Positions 22,226 to 34,185 of a stretch of 64,000 bases of DNA are shown here, one piece after another. The notes beneath the pieces are model-generated. The model made no database searches. It was not told the origin of the DNA and saw only the letters and a program-made list of their open reading frames with translations. Made by a program: the position numbers and the translations under genes. Location of the stretch: the NCBI GenBank assembly GCA_016859345.1, contig CM029126.1:5961027-6025026 (forward strand), in the 5' to 3' direction. This stretch comes from Istiophorus platypterus. Its lineage: Eukaryota > Chordata > Actinopteri > Istiophoriformes > Istiophoridae. Position 1 is the first letter of the stretch. Each line of letters opens with the position of its first letter.

Positions 22226-22340
22226 GCCAGCAGTGGAAGACGCACTCAGATCCATTATTTCCATAAAATGAGATAATAAATTTGAAAAAATAGTATCAAG
22301 TAAAATACAAGGCATCATATTTTAGAAACTGATTAAATAT
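22226..22340 (+). repeat. Partial plus-oriented copy of the same dispersed repeat
   Basis: It starts CAGTGGAAGACGCACTCAGATCC and continues with AAGTAAAATACAAGG-type text. It is shorter than the copies at 21.6 and 38.7 kb. Confidence 0.5.
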
Positions 22341-22623
22341 TTTGTGTGAGGAAGAAAAATCTTCTAAGGAGAAGTTTGTGTGGAAACAGTTTCAGAGAGG
22401 TGCTGATTCAAATGTACGGTCATTTTGGAGTCTGCAGTTTTTGGTGCTTTCTAAACAATATAGATAATAATATAACATTAAAATGATTTATTTGCTCCAT
22501 TGTTCAAGATTTTACCCGAAATTTTAAAGCCGCTGTTTACCGAAGGACCGATAGATGGCAGCAGCAAGTCGACGCCGCGTCAACTCTGCCCGGAGTAACA
22601 GAGAAAAAGAGGGAGTCGTAAAG

Positions 22624-25600
22624 ATGGCGGAGAAGAGCGACGCGGACCACACGAAGGATGCTAACCTGGATAAAAACAATGCCCCCGGAGAGTCGTTGAT
22701 GGTGGTCAGCGTCAAAACACCGCAAGGAAAAGAGGACTTTGCGGTTTCGGAGGATTATTCTGTCGCCCAGGTGAACTTAACGACGAATATTTAACGCCTG
22801 GTAGCGGATGTCATGCTACGAAGTTTGCTAGCTTTACCCGAGGAACAGTTTGTTTAAAGTTTAACTTCGAGTCATAAAATCATGATAACGTTAAACCCGT
22901 TAATCGTTGGTTAAGTAAGACTGGTTTAATCTAGCTCCATTTGTGATTTTCTTTTTTTTTTTTTTTTTAAGATATCCCATCGTTACTCGCCAGTTCTTTA
23001 AAAAAGAAAAAAAAAACCCGTGGCCCCGGAAACATTAGGTGAAAGGTCAAAACGTCAACTTTTAACAGTTACCTAACAGGGGCTTTTTCTTCACGTATTT
23101 TTTTGAGGTGTCGTAGATGTAAAATGTGTGTCCGCTATAATAAAAATGGTTGTGTGGGACGAAACCAACGTTTAAAATCCACATTATTTCCACAAACCGT
23201 GCGGCTACGCTCCGCTCTTCTTCCACGACGTAGCTTACGCTAAATCCTCAGTCGAGGTGTGTCAGGCCTGTGCCGCAGTTTGTGGAAATACTGGTTTTCA
23301 GACGTTTTTTCCGCCCCGTTCAAACATTTTGTTATTGCTGGAAGACAGGAGGCCGTTGTGATAACATTTGGAGATGCAAACGGCCGATGGATGACAGGTA
23401 AATGTTAATGGATTAACTAAAGGATAATGTTTGAGGAAACCTAGAAGCCTGATGCTCGATTAAAGAGAAAAATATATTAAAAAGCAGTTCCATGCCCATG
23501 TAGGCATGGACCGTTGGTTTCCCACGACAAAGTCTTTCTAACATGAAGATTGCTGTACACTTCACTCTGTTGCTCACCGGCAGTTACATTGGTTAACAAC
23601 AGAGTGTTTGTTCATTTTGCTCTAAAGTAATATGGACTTATCTCACGTTATCTATCCACCAGTCCTCGAGAAAGGTCACTGATAGGTGGACCCGTTTCAA
23701 GCAGGTGGGACACCATTGACTAAGATTACTAAGAGAACTTAATTGCTGATAATGATTTCTAAGTTTTGATACTGATGTCTGAAACCATTGCCAACTTTTT
23801 TTTTTTTCTTTTTTTTTTACACACCGACTGGTATCTGAACTTCTGTGAGCGATCCGTCTCACGCATGCACAGCTGGATCAACTTCTTTTGTGGCCCTGGG
23901 CAAGAAAAAGTTTTTTGTGGGCCCTCAGCTTCTTGCCTTCCAGTTTGAGCAAACCATAAACTATAGATGGCAGTTTCGCCAGCTATATGTCGCACAAAGA
24001 GCAAAAAACAAATCGGTGCCCATACCCTGGGACTCTACTTGACTCCATGTTTTTTTTTCTATAGGTCACCTTATGGTAATTTGACAAAGTGCATATTTAT
24101 TTACGAATAAGCACTATGAGGGCACAGTTTAAATTAAAATTAGATTATCTAATAATGCTGGACCAAGTTGATATTTGTACTCTTCTGTAGGTCACTTTGT
24201 GATAATTTGATGAAGTGCATATTCATTTTTGAATAAGCACCATGAGGGCACAGTATAAACTAAATTTAGATTAGATAATAATGCTGGACCAAGTTGATTT
24301 TGTACTTAAGTGGTGCAGATGGTTAGGGAACTTTCTATTGGATTACACAGGTCAACCATGGGCCTTAAAGGCATGAGATCAAACGCTGACGTTATACTGA
24401 ATGCTGAACTTGAGAATGGAGACGGCATCATGCAAATAGATATGTACTGGTGGTCTCTCCATTCTCCTTGGCCAAGCTTCAATAAATCTTTTCAGCACGA
24501 GACATCTTGGGCTCATGGACACTTTCTCCACATTCGACCTGACCATTATCAGCAAAATCTCCCTCAACACAGATTACCAAAAACAATTATGCAGCTAATC
24601 AAATCACCAAAAAACCTACTGATAGACAGTATACCGCAGTCTCTCTTTGGAACATCCAGACAGTTGCTCACTCTGCTCTTTTGGTAACCTTACCCATTCC
24701 TCCTGTTTCATTTGTCCAGTTTAAACAGGAGGTGTCCAAGAGATTCGAGGCCAAGCAGGACCAGCTGGTGCTGATATTTACTGGAAAGATTCTAAAGGAT
24801 GGTGATACACTCAAGCAGCATGGTATCAAAGACGGGCACACCCTTCATCTTGTTATCAGGGCTGCCCCAAAGTGAGTACAATTCTTGAGTTTTGTGTGTC
24901 TCTAGAGGTAGAGCTTGCGCCTGGTTAAGAGTATAAATTGATGATTGCCTTCTCTCTTAAGGTCAACAGGTGGCAGTGCACCTCAGGCAAGTTCCAGTTC
25001 TGCACCACCTCAGCCGAACAGCAGCAGTACCAACCCCTCTGTAGCGGAGAGCACAAGTGGCGGCTCGGCTCAAACAACCCCACAACCTGCTAATGCAATG
25101 GGTAAGGATGAATAGATTGATGTAAATGACTTTGTTGCCTTTTGCACAGCAGTGAGTTTAATTTTTGTGATTCTTGTCACAGAGATTATGCATCAGGCGG
25201 CAAAGCAAGACTGTCCCTCATTCCCAAGAGGGACAGTGAGGATAAGATGACTACAGTACAGTACAGTACATATACAGCATATACAGTCAACGATTTAAAA
25301 TACTCACAAGATTATGCCGAGTGGGACTTACCGCAAATTAAAAATCACATAGTTGAAAGCCAACATCTGAATCCAGACCCCCCCCCTATTTGACCTTTCT
25401 TTTTCTCTAAATTTGAGAGAATCTTTCTTGCATGGAGAATCTTCAGAACAAATGAAAAAAACCTAAAAACGTACAGAATCAGACTGTTTTCAGATTATGA
25501 GCCAACATTTGGAAAAATGAATTACTATTATAAACATAAAGCATATTTGACATCAAGACATGGCCACACACTGTGTTTCACAGACATTTTATGACTGGTC

Positions 25601-27409
25601 AAGGCTAAGATTTTGGATGAGGGCTGTTGATGCGCTGGTAGGAGGCTCCAAATTTAGACACCTGAGAGCTGGTTCCAAAATAGCACTGCATTCACGAGCC
25701 CACTTTTGATTTGGGAAGTTGGGATTGTGATTTATATGATTGTACATTCACGCTTTAAATAAACCCCAACTTTTTGTAACTACATTTGCACACAGATATT
25801 TGGAAAATAATACATGATAAATGTGGAAATTTAAAAAGCTGTTTGAGTGACAGCAAATGTACAGTATTTAGGAGGACTAACACAAATAAATTCCTTGCAG
25901 TATATCATTAAAAAGCAACCATGTGGCATTTCCTTGGCAACATATGCCCTCATACCTGCCAGTAGCTAATCTCCAGCTGTATTCCTCCTCCTCAGGTGGG
26001 CTCGGTGACCTTTCTGGCTTGTTAGGTCTCGGCATGGGTTCCTCCAACTTCGTGGAGCTGCAGCAGCAGGTGCAGAGGCAGCTGATGTCTAACCCACAGA
26101 TGCTGTCGCAGATCATGGGGAACCCGCTGGTTCAGAACATGATGTCTAACCCACAGCTGATGAGACAGATGTTTGCGGGCAGTCCTCAGATGCAGCAGCT
26201 CGTGGATCGAAACCCTGACGTCTCCCGTGTCCTGAACAACCCTGAGCTCATGAGACAGGTCAGAGCACAGCTTTCATGTTGCGGCCCTGAAACATTTTTA
26301 ATTGCTCAGCAGTGAACGTATGCAGATATCCAGACTGTAATCTTGTGTGCATAGGATAAGAGAAATATAATTTTTTTCAGGACTTTTGAGGCTCTGTGGG
26401 TCTATGCCTGATTTGTGACATGATTTTCATTGAGCAGATACAGAGTCCTGAAACACTTTCTATGCTGACCAACCCCAGAGCCATGCAGGCCCTCACACAG
26501 ATCCAACAGGGCCTGCAGACACTACAGGCAGAGGTCCCGGGTTTCATGACCAGGTACCAGTTAGATCTCTGATGTACATTATTTGTTCTAAGTCACATAC
26601 TTGAAACCAGCATAATTGTCTTAATCTGGCACTCCTCCAGGAAATTATTCAGAATCCCTTCAGTTATTTAAATGGTGAATAGAAGAATATCACGAGAGCT
26701 TAAAACACATCAATGAAATTTTGTATACTTATTTCTTAAATCAGTCCAATGTTTAAAGGAGCAGTTTACAAGATATTTTCATTAAGAATCTGCCAGTTTT
26801 ACCAGAATAGATAAGAAAGCACAGCTTTGTTTGACAAAAATGAAATTGTAACAGTGAATATGGGAACTTCTCTGGCTATAGGACAAACCAGAACTTCAGG
26901 GCAAAGCACAGACTCTTCGGTAAAACGCAGTGAGCGCTCTTTGCAGGGAAAGACTGGTTGGTAAATACTAGCATGAGGGTTCAATTTAATAGTATCACTT
27001 CACATCATTTCAAGGCAGTTAAGTTAAACAGGGGTTACTCCCTCAGAAGCATTTAAATCTGCCATATTTCAACATGATCTTTTTGATCTCTGGTGTCTAG
27101 CTTTTAAACATATAGTTTAGGATAATTTATTCAAAGAAACCATAAAACCAGTTGTAATCCTGTATACTGAAACATTTCTCTTTGACAGTCGGCAGATATT
27201 GGTAGTGGAACCAGCCATTTGAAGTCACAGGAATCCAGGAATCCTACAGGAATCCTGTGAATCGACACAGTTCACACAGTTTTATTTTTGATATATCCTT
27301 CCTCTTTCAGTTTGTCTCCACGAGGCCTCGCAGTTCCTCCACCTGCAGGCAGCAGTGTCTCTCCACAGCAACCTGCCACCCCTGCTGCAGCATCAGGATC
27401 CAGTCCCGC

Positions 27410-27456
<47 letters not shown>

Positions 27457-28478
27457 AGATGTTACAGATGTTTGCAGGTGGTGGACCATCGGTATGTCTC
27501 ATGTTTCATTGTAGTACGATAATATTAACCCAATATGATAGTGGAACTATAAAAGGCAACAAAAAGCTGAAATACTGGAAAAGGTTTGACTCGAAGAGGA
27601 AGTGAAAATACAGGTAGTGAAAGAAGTTGAAACGCCGGTAAAAATGCAGGCGCAGGAGAAAAATAAATCAGCACTGAATGAAGCTGAAGTGTCAATTCAA
27701 GACTACATACTGAGTTAAAAGGAGGTGCGAGTTGAAGTGGATGTTCGGAAATAAATTATTGAACTGAATTTCTCTCAGTATAAACTGAAAGAAATTCTCA
27801 GCTGAAGTGTGAGCACTGAAAGCATTTGAAAGTAATATGTGTATGAACAGTGGAAATTGGGATGTTTACAAGAACTGACACTTCATCTTTTGTTTGAAGT
27901 GTAATGACTGAAGGCAGATGACGTGACACAGGAAGTTTCAATGATTTTAAAAAGGTGCTTTAAAATTCAGTAAAAGTGTGAGTAAATGGTGTTTGAATGG
28001 CTCTGCTGCTGTTTATATGGCAAAAAATTCTAACCCTCAGTATGTGACGTTGTGTGAGAGGATGAGTTTGTCTATATTTTAATGCAGGAATCAAACATGA
28101 AGTTAGAGTACTCTAAGTAGATTTAAAACCTAGTGCGCAGGAAGTCACTTTGAATATATTTTAATTTAATAAAACAAAACAAATGTGTCACAATCAGTTG
28201 GTATAAATCAAACAAAACATTTGGGGAAATCTACTCAGTCACTCGCCAGAAAAAAGGCTGTAATCACAATCTCAAAGGTTCCCACCTCTGTAAACAAGCA
28301 GCCTCTGACTTTTCATGCATCGTCTCCTCTGTCGCAGCTCCAGACCCCGGAGGTCCGTTTCCGGCAGCAGCTGGACCAGCTCAACGCCATGGGCTTCATC
28401 AACCGCGAGGCTAACCTGCAGGCCCTCATCGCCACTGGAGGGGACGTCAACGCAGCCATCGAGAGGCTTCTGGCCTAA
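22624..28478 (+). CDS. ubqln4: Shortened ubiquilin (UBQLN4-like), 379 aa, 7 exons
   Basis: Exons: 22624-22770, 24720-24871, 24962-25101, 25996-26258, 26438-26553, 27311-27491, 28338-28478, all GT-AG, total 1140 nt. N-terminal ubiquitin-like domain at about 26-99 (KILKDGDTL and QHGIKDG, as in UBQLN4), Ser/Thr/Pro-rich linker, first STI1-type region at about 160-234 (RQLMSNPQMLSQIM, NPLVQNMMSNPQLM), then directly the tail of the second STI1 region (TNPRAMQAL, IQQGLQTLQ), a 12-Gln run at 307-318, and a C-terminal UBA domain (MGFINREANLQALIATGG). Ubiquilins shuttle ubiquitinated clients to the proteasome. Full-length UBQLN4 is about 600 residues. The central ~200 residues are absent, and the 179-nt intron 4 and 757-nt intron 5 contain no coding remnant I can see. 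A second in-frame ATG at 22555 would add 23 Arg-rich residues; 22624 has the better context. Confidence 0.85.
22771..24719 (+). other. Intron 1 of the ubiquilin gene
   Basis: Non-coding. Contains T runs near 22951 and 23798 and a diverged 126-bp tandem duplication at 24064-24310. No nested gene was seen. Confidence 0.7.
24064..24310. repeat. Diverged ~126-bp direct tandem duplication
   Basis: Two adjacent copies starting at 24064 and 24190 share GAATAAGCAC, ATGAGGGCACAGT, AATAATGCTGGACCAAGTTG and GTACT in the same order, with scattered substitutions (roughly 85% identical by eye). It lies in ubiquilin intron 1. Confidence 0.85.
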
Positions 28479-29670
28479 CTCCCTCAGTTGGGGGTGAGGG
28501 TTGAAGACCGGTAGAGTTGGTGGTTGGCGTGGGAGATTGGAAAAGTAAATAGAATAAAATAAGGGTTACATTCAAGTCTGACCTCACCCCCTATCAGCTA
28601 AGGGATATTCCAGTCACTTGTAATCTCTTCAGCTGATCTGTAAAACATAGGGATGAAAAAGGGAGGTAGAGGAAGAGTGTTGTAATTTGCAAGCCTCTAA
28701 CACGTGTAGTCTTGCACCATATGCTGCGGCAGTGGAACGACGCCATGACTGACGATGCTGCTGTTTCTCCTCTCTCCAGTGCAGCCGGAGATGATGTCTG
28801 TCACGACAAGTGCTCCTTCACTTTACTTCTGCAGGTCACCAGGAAATTAACGTTTAAAGCCTGATTTTACATTATTTAACTCTAGCAGGTTGCGTTGTAC
28901 ATGCTTATATTAAAGAGTTTTGAGACAGGGTGGTGTTGCAGTAGGTTGGATTGATGTTCCTATGTGTTTTCCGTCTGCACAGCCAGCTTGTTTTTAACAT
29001 GGGTTTTTTGTTTTTTTTTTCCAACCTTGAGCCCTAGTGTTGTTCGGTTTAATGGTATTTATTAAGTTATCTCTTCATGTATTTTTTGTTTTAATCCCGA
29101 ATCATTCTTTACACTTTACATTTTCTTCCCTGCAAACTGTTCTAAGTACTTCATCTAATTCATATGGTTGTAACTGCTGCCTAAATGTCCTTTTCAATGC
29201 CTTCAATGTAGATGGGGGAGAAGGAAGAAGTGAAAGTTTTCAGGTTGTAGGACCAAGACTGTGATATGTCTAGAATAGAGTTGGTCGATATGAGAGTATA
29301 AAATGTAGAGGAAAACTTGAAATATTTTTGCGATACCCAGGCACATATCCTTTTAATATCTGTGGTTATATTACACCATTGCCAGCAGCTTTGCCAAATT
29401 ATATTATTACAATATTGGACCTACAGACTTACTCTGATTTGTCAGGTTTTTCATTCACAGGTTTAGCCAGAACGGTAATTCCCATCTAATTAGGATTATT
29501 ACTGGTTACAAATGAAAAGTCATTTTTACTATTAAATGTTTGTGTATATCCATACAAGCAATGTAGTGCCTAAATATAACTGTTGGTATCTGCAAAATAT
29601 TTCAAAATGACATGTGAAATCTATAATTTTATGTCTAGATATGGACCTTTTTTCAGCCAAATAAATGAAT
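28479..29670 (+). other. Probable 3' UTR of the ubiquilin gene
   Basis: No frame is supported. AATAAA signals occur at 28553 and 29660, so short and long 3' UTR forms are possible. From here to 30420 nothing else is evident. Confidence 0.45.
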
Positions 29671-30420
29671 TGCAATATTTCTTGTCTGTTCTTAGTATAT
29701 GCGAATAATTTACTTGAACATTTGCAATTTGGAAGATGATGGGATTGGAATCTTTTTTTGTCCCTACAGTGCGTTTTCTGGCCTGTGACAAATTTTTTGC
29801 TGCTTTCAGTGATATCTGAAATGTTAAATGGGTATAGTATATAACCAGCCCATACATATAACCAGCCATACGTTTCTGTTATGTCTCACTGACGATCCTC
29901 AGCAATGGAGAAAGAAATTAAACTGAGTAAATCTAGTAATCCACAGATACTTCAGATTCTTTAGATGTCTGTGTCGTCTTTTTTTTTTTTTATTATACAT
30001 GAGTATTATTACTATAGTGGTATTATAAGTACATATTTTAAATAAATTTACATATTTGTTCCCATTGCACTTTTTCAAAGTGTACTTTTTTTGGCCTTAC
30101 GCAGTTTTGTATTCTGAGAGTTTTAATCTGAAACTTTAAAAATTCTATAGCTGATTTTACAGCTAACCTGACACCTTTGAAGATAAATGCACAGGAGAAC
30201 GAATTTAAGTGCTTACACCTGAAATAATATTGGACCAAAAGTGTCACAAGTCTAACAAAAATGGAAATACCAAGGTGCCACTCGAAGCTGTAGCGCTTGT
30301 CATGAGTATATAGATTTGGTGCATTTAGTAAAATATATTAAATACTTAATAAATCATAATAAAAACTCTTTCTTTTAATCAATTCTTTTCAATATTTTAG
30401 GAAGAATTCGGTGCCTTCAC

Positions 30421-30438
30421 TTCCCACAGTGCTTTGCG
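30421..30438 (+). promoter_or_regulatory. Candidate ZNF143/STAF site in the lamtor2 promoter
   Basis: TTCCCACAGTGCTTTGCG fits the ZNF143 consensus as I recall it (TTCCCAGMATGCNYYGCG) at all but two positions. It lies about 150 bases before the ATG. An ETS core (CCGGAA) follows at about 30446 and a GTCAGCTGAC palindrome at 30465. This combination is typical of housekeeping promoters. Confidence 0.5.
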
Positions 30439-30584
30439 AAGGCATCCGGAAAGGGAGGAAAACAGTCAGCTGACTTGACTAAGGAGTAGTTTTGTTAGGG
30501 TTAAAAGCGAGTTTTTAGTTACTTTGAACATATTTTTAAAATACATATTTTTAGCACTTTAACACTTCAGTGAGTTTGGCAGCT

Positions 30585-30983
30585 ATGTTACGACCGAAGG
30601 CGTTAACGCAGGTTCTCAGCCAAGCGAACACGAACGGAGTCCAGAGCACCCTGTGAGTACGGTTAGCTTAGCTAGCAGCATGCTAGCGAGATGCTACCTG
30701 GGAGTTAAGAGTTAATTTGGCTTTTGGCCGTTAAACAGTTTGTTGTTGTAGCAGCTACAACATTGGGATTTCTGATGTACGCATGGAAATGTAAAGGCTC
30801 TGCTGAATATCGTGATGCACCGACCATAACTCCTCTGCTATTAACCTGAACCAATGGATATTTTTCAGTGGTAGCTGTTGGCTACACGATATTATGGTTT
30901 CACAATATGTAAACATTAAACAAGCAGGAGTTAAGTCTTAGTTCGTCTGAAAATTAGAGCTCTAACCAACTGACTTGAGTCAA

Positions 30984-31017
<34 letters not shown>

Positions 31018-33564
31018 GATTAACCTGTCTGTCAACCATATGGTCATTATAATATCCCAGAGTCCAAATTGACTTCTTTAAATTTCTTGTTATATGTGAA
31101 AATACAGTCCAAATCCCAAGGACATCCAGTTTAATATCATTATATGACAAGGAAAACTATCGGATTCTATCGTTTGAGAGCCTGGCAACAGTGAAGTGTT
31201 GACATTTTTGCTTGAAAAATTACTGAAACAATCGATGATCAATATAGTTGCCAGTTAAATTTTATTGATTGACTAATTGTTCCAGCTCTAGTGAAATTAT
31301 AATGATTCACTCTCTACTTATGTGTCATTTTGTCAATATAAACAACTCCTGCATTTCTACGTATGCTTCCATTATCCTCTTTTAGAATAAATATGGTCCT
31401 ACTGTGCCTTGAAATTAGTCTTAAATCTGCTTTACTTAAGCCTGTAATCACATTGAGCATTTTGACCACAATATGATTATTTTAACTTGTATCAAATAAT
31501 TAACAAACTATGATAATTTACATGTTTGTACATAGTTTAGGCAGCTTGATATAGCTTTATGTTGATTATAAATTTTGATGAGATTGATAACCTTGTGTTC
31601 AGGTGGTCTACCCATCGACAACATCCAACTGTTGATATTACAATTAATGATAAGTAGCTTAATGAAGATAGCTTGAGTAAATTCATAGACTGTTTAGTCT
31701 GTGGTAAAACGATGTCACATGTTAATCTGCCTTATATTGAAACATCCGACTTTACATTCTTTTTCCACCAGCCTTCTGAATAACGAAGGTTCACTACTGG
31801 CCTACTCTGGGTACGGGGACACTGACGCCCGAGTGACAGCCGCCATTGCAAGCAACATCTGGGCTGCCTACGACAAGAACGGCCACCAGGCCTTCAATGA
31901 GGACAAACTCAAATTCATACTCATGGACTGTATGGTGAGAAGTGCAGCTCTTCCGAAACCAGTGAAAATTGCTCTCCGGTGTTGGTGATGTGCGGGGCAC
32001 GTTTTCAGCCTCTCTTGTTTTTCTCTCCCAGGAGGGGAGGGTGGCCATTACTCGTGTAGCCAACCTCCTACTGTGTATGTACGCCAAAGAGACAGTGGGC
32101 TTTGGAATGCTTAAAGCAAAGGTGAGAGTTTTAACACTTAAAAACACAATGCTGTTGTCTGTCACTGATTCACCATAAAACCAAATATCCTAATTTTGCC
32201 AGTGTGGTATGTCATGTATTTGCTGTCGTCTCTGTACTCACCAAGCTCATCTGTATATCTAGGGTTGCTTGTGCTTTTCCAGTCCCTAGTTCCTTGTCTC
32301 AACCATGTCATGTCATGCAGCCACAAGTGAACAGGTTAGACAAAGACATGCACATGACAGAAGCTTATTGCGCTTGGGGGGGGGGCTCATAGCACAAACA
32401 TATGATCAATGTAAGCCATGTCTTTTCCCTTTATTCAATATTGATAGTATGTCATAGAGCAGGTTTCCAACCTCATAGAAATCTTTAGAAGTTATCTTTG
32501 AGCTATTCAACTTTCAAACTTGGCAGTATGTCTTGATTTTATTTTAAAACACATGCTAACACTTACCAAGTTCCAAGCGGGAAGCCACATAGTTGAGTTG
32601 CAGCTAATGTGCAGGAACCCCATGCATTTGAGGGTTGGTTGTTTTTTTGGTTTTCTTTCAGTACAATGTATCAAAAATTGCAGGTGGAACATTTTGGCAA
32701 AATTTTGAATGATAACCTTAAAAAATGGAGCATTTCACACCTGCAGTTTCTTGATGTCGCATATATCAATTCAGGTTTCAAAATGTATGTAGTAGAGAAC
32801 CTGGCATTGTGGTTTACTGATAATTACTTGAAGAGGACAAAACTGCATTCAGCAATATGAAGACTAGGGCTGCTAAGGCTGCAACAAACAATATTTTTCA
32901 TTACTGATTAATCCGAGAATATTTTCATCATTTTTCCATTGATTGTTTTGGTCTATAAATCACCATAAATCAGGGAAAAAGCCCATTGCAATTTACTAGA
33001 GCCCTGAGATTATATAATCAGGTATCTTGTTTTTATTTCAAAAAACAGTCCAAAACTCAAAGATATTCAGTTTACCTTAATGGAAGAAAAGGAAAAGCAG
33101 CATATACTCACATTTGAGAAGCTGCACTTATCAAATCTTTGGCATTTTTGCCTGAAATACTACTTAAGTGATGAGTTGATTATGGAAATATTTCCCGGTT
33201 GCTTTTCTGTCAATCAGCTAGTCAGCTAATTTACTGATCATTGAAGGTCTATCCTGTACTGTATGTTGTAGTGATCATCTTTAAATAATTTAATACCAGT
33301 CATGTCACATTGACCCAGCAGTAGACTTGTTTTATAGTAGGTTCTCATCAGAGATCAGTTTTGGAGGAAGCCTCACGGTACAGCTCGTACCGTACGCTAC
33401 AAATGAGTCACAGTACAGAAGGGTAATAACTTAAACTACCCCAAGCGTCATTCCTCACTCTGAATTTAGCCTTTTTAAACATCTTCTCTAATTTGTTGTG
33501 TTTATAGGCAGAGGCACTGGTGCAGTACCTGGAAGAACCATTAACCCAAGTGGCTGCATCATAG
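30585..33564 (+). CDS. lamtor2: Ragulator complex protein LAMTOR2 (p14), 125 aa, 4 exons
   Basis: Exons 30585-30652, 31772-31934, 32032-32121 and 33508-33564 join to 378 nt. The 125-residue product matches mammalian LAMTOR2 nearly residue for residue: it starts MLRPKALTQVLSQANTNG, contains SGYGDTDARVTAAIASNIW and VANLLLCMYAKETVGFGM, and ends EEPLTQVAAS. It is a roadblock-fold subunit that pairs with LAMTOR3 in the Ragulator scaffold, which holds Rag GTPases, mTORC1 and MAPK signalling at the late endosome/lysosome membrane. All junctions are GT-AG and the length is exactly that of the human protein. In mammals LAMTOR2 also sits between UBQLN4 and RAB25, as here. Confidence 0.97.
30988..31016. 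repeat. (TG)n microsatellite
   Basis: About 14 TG units in lamtor2 intron 1. Confidence 0.95.
31040..31290 (+). repeat. Dispersed teleost repeat (TAGGGCTGCAAC...GCTCTA family), partial
   Basis: It carries ATCCCAGAGTCCAAATTGAC, CAGTCCAAATCCCAAGGACA and CATTTTTGCTTGAAAAATTA, and ends CTAATTGTTCCAGCTCTA. I recall this as one of the commonest fish interspersed elements, whose full copies start TAGGGCTGCAAC. Located in lamtor2 intron 1. Confidence 0.65.
32865..33253 (+). repeat. Dispersed teleost repeat, near full-length copy
   Basis: It starts TAGGGCTGC, followed by GATTAATCCGAGAATATTTT, GGTCTATAAATC, AAAACTCAAAGATATTCAG, GAGAAGCTGCA and TTTGGCATTTTTGCC. It is the same family and order as the copy at 31.0 kb, and lies in lamtor2 intron 3. 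Confidence 0.7.
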
Positions 33565-33662
33565 TGGAGATGTGTGTGTTGCTTCTGCCTGCCTGGAAAA
33601 GAAAGCATCACATGATCCAGGTCATTCATGTATGACTGTACCATTCTGTTTCTTCACAACAT

Positions 33663-33797
<135 letters not shown>

Positions 33798-33816
33798 AGT
33801 GAGTGAGTGAACGGAC

Positions 33817-33820
<4 letters not shown>

Positions 33821-33854
<34 letters not shown>
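33821..33854. repeat. (TG)n microsatellite
   Basis: About 17 TG units just downstream of the long AT run, within the presumed lamtor2 3' UTR. Confidence 0.95.
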
Positions 33855-33857
<3 letters not shown>

Positions 33858-34179
33858 TTGGGGGGCGAGGGTGTGTATCAGTGTATTTATAATCCCAGTG
33901 TTGACACCAACTCTTTGCCCTCACTTGTGAATCTGTTAATTTAATGATCTGCTCCAAACGTCCACGCATTTTATCAGTGGGACGTCTGCGTGTACAACTG
34001 CTAAAATGATTCCACTGTCGACTGGTCTTACGGTTGATTTGCTCATTCGAAGTTTTAGCTCAGACTTGCTGATTCAAGTTTTGCAGAGAATTGAACATTT
34101 TGAATCCTCTTGGTGGCCTAAATTACATATTCTGAGGTATATGGAAAGTTTAATAAGAATCTCTGTCTGATAAAGTTGC

Positions 34180-34185
34180 AATAAA
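34180..34185 (+). terminator. Polyadenylation signal of lamtor2
   Basis: AATAAA about 620 bases after the stop; a second AATAAA follows near 34220. The sequence from here to 35812 is intergenic, AT-rich until about 35.4 kb, with no supported gene. Confidence 0.6.
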
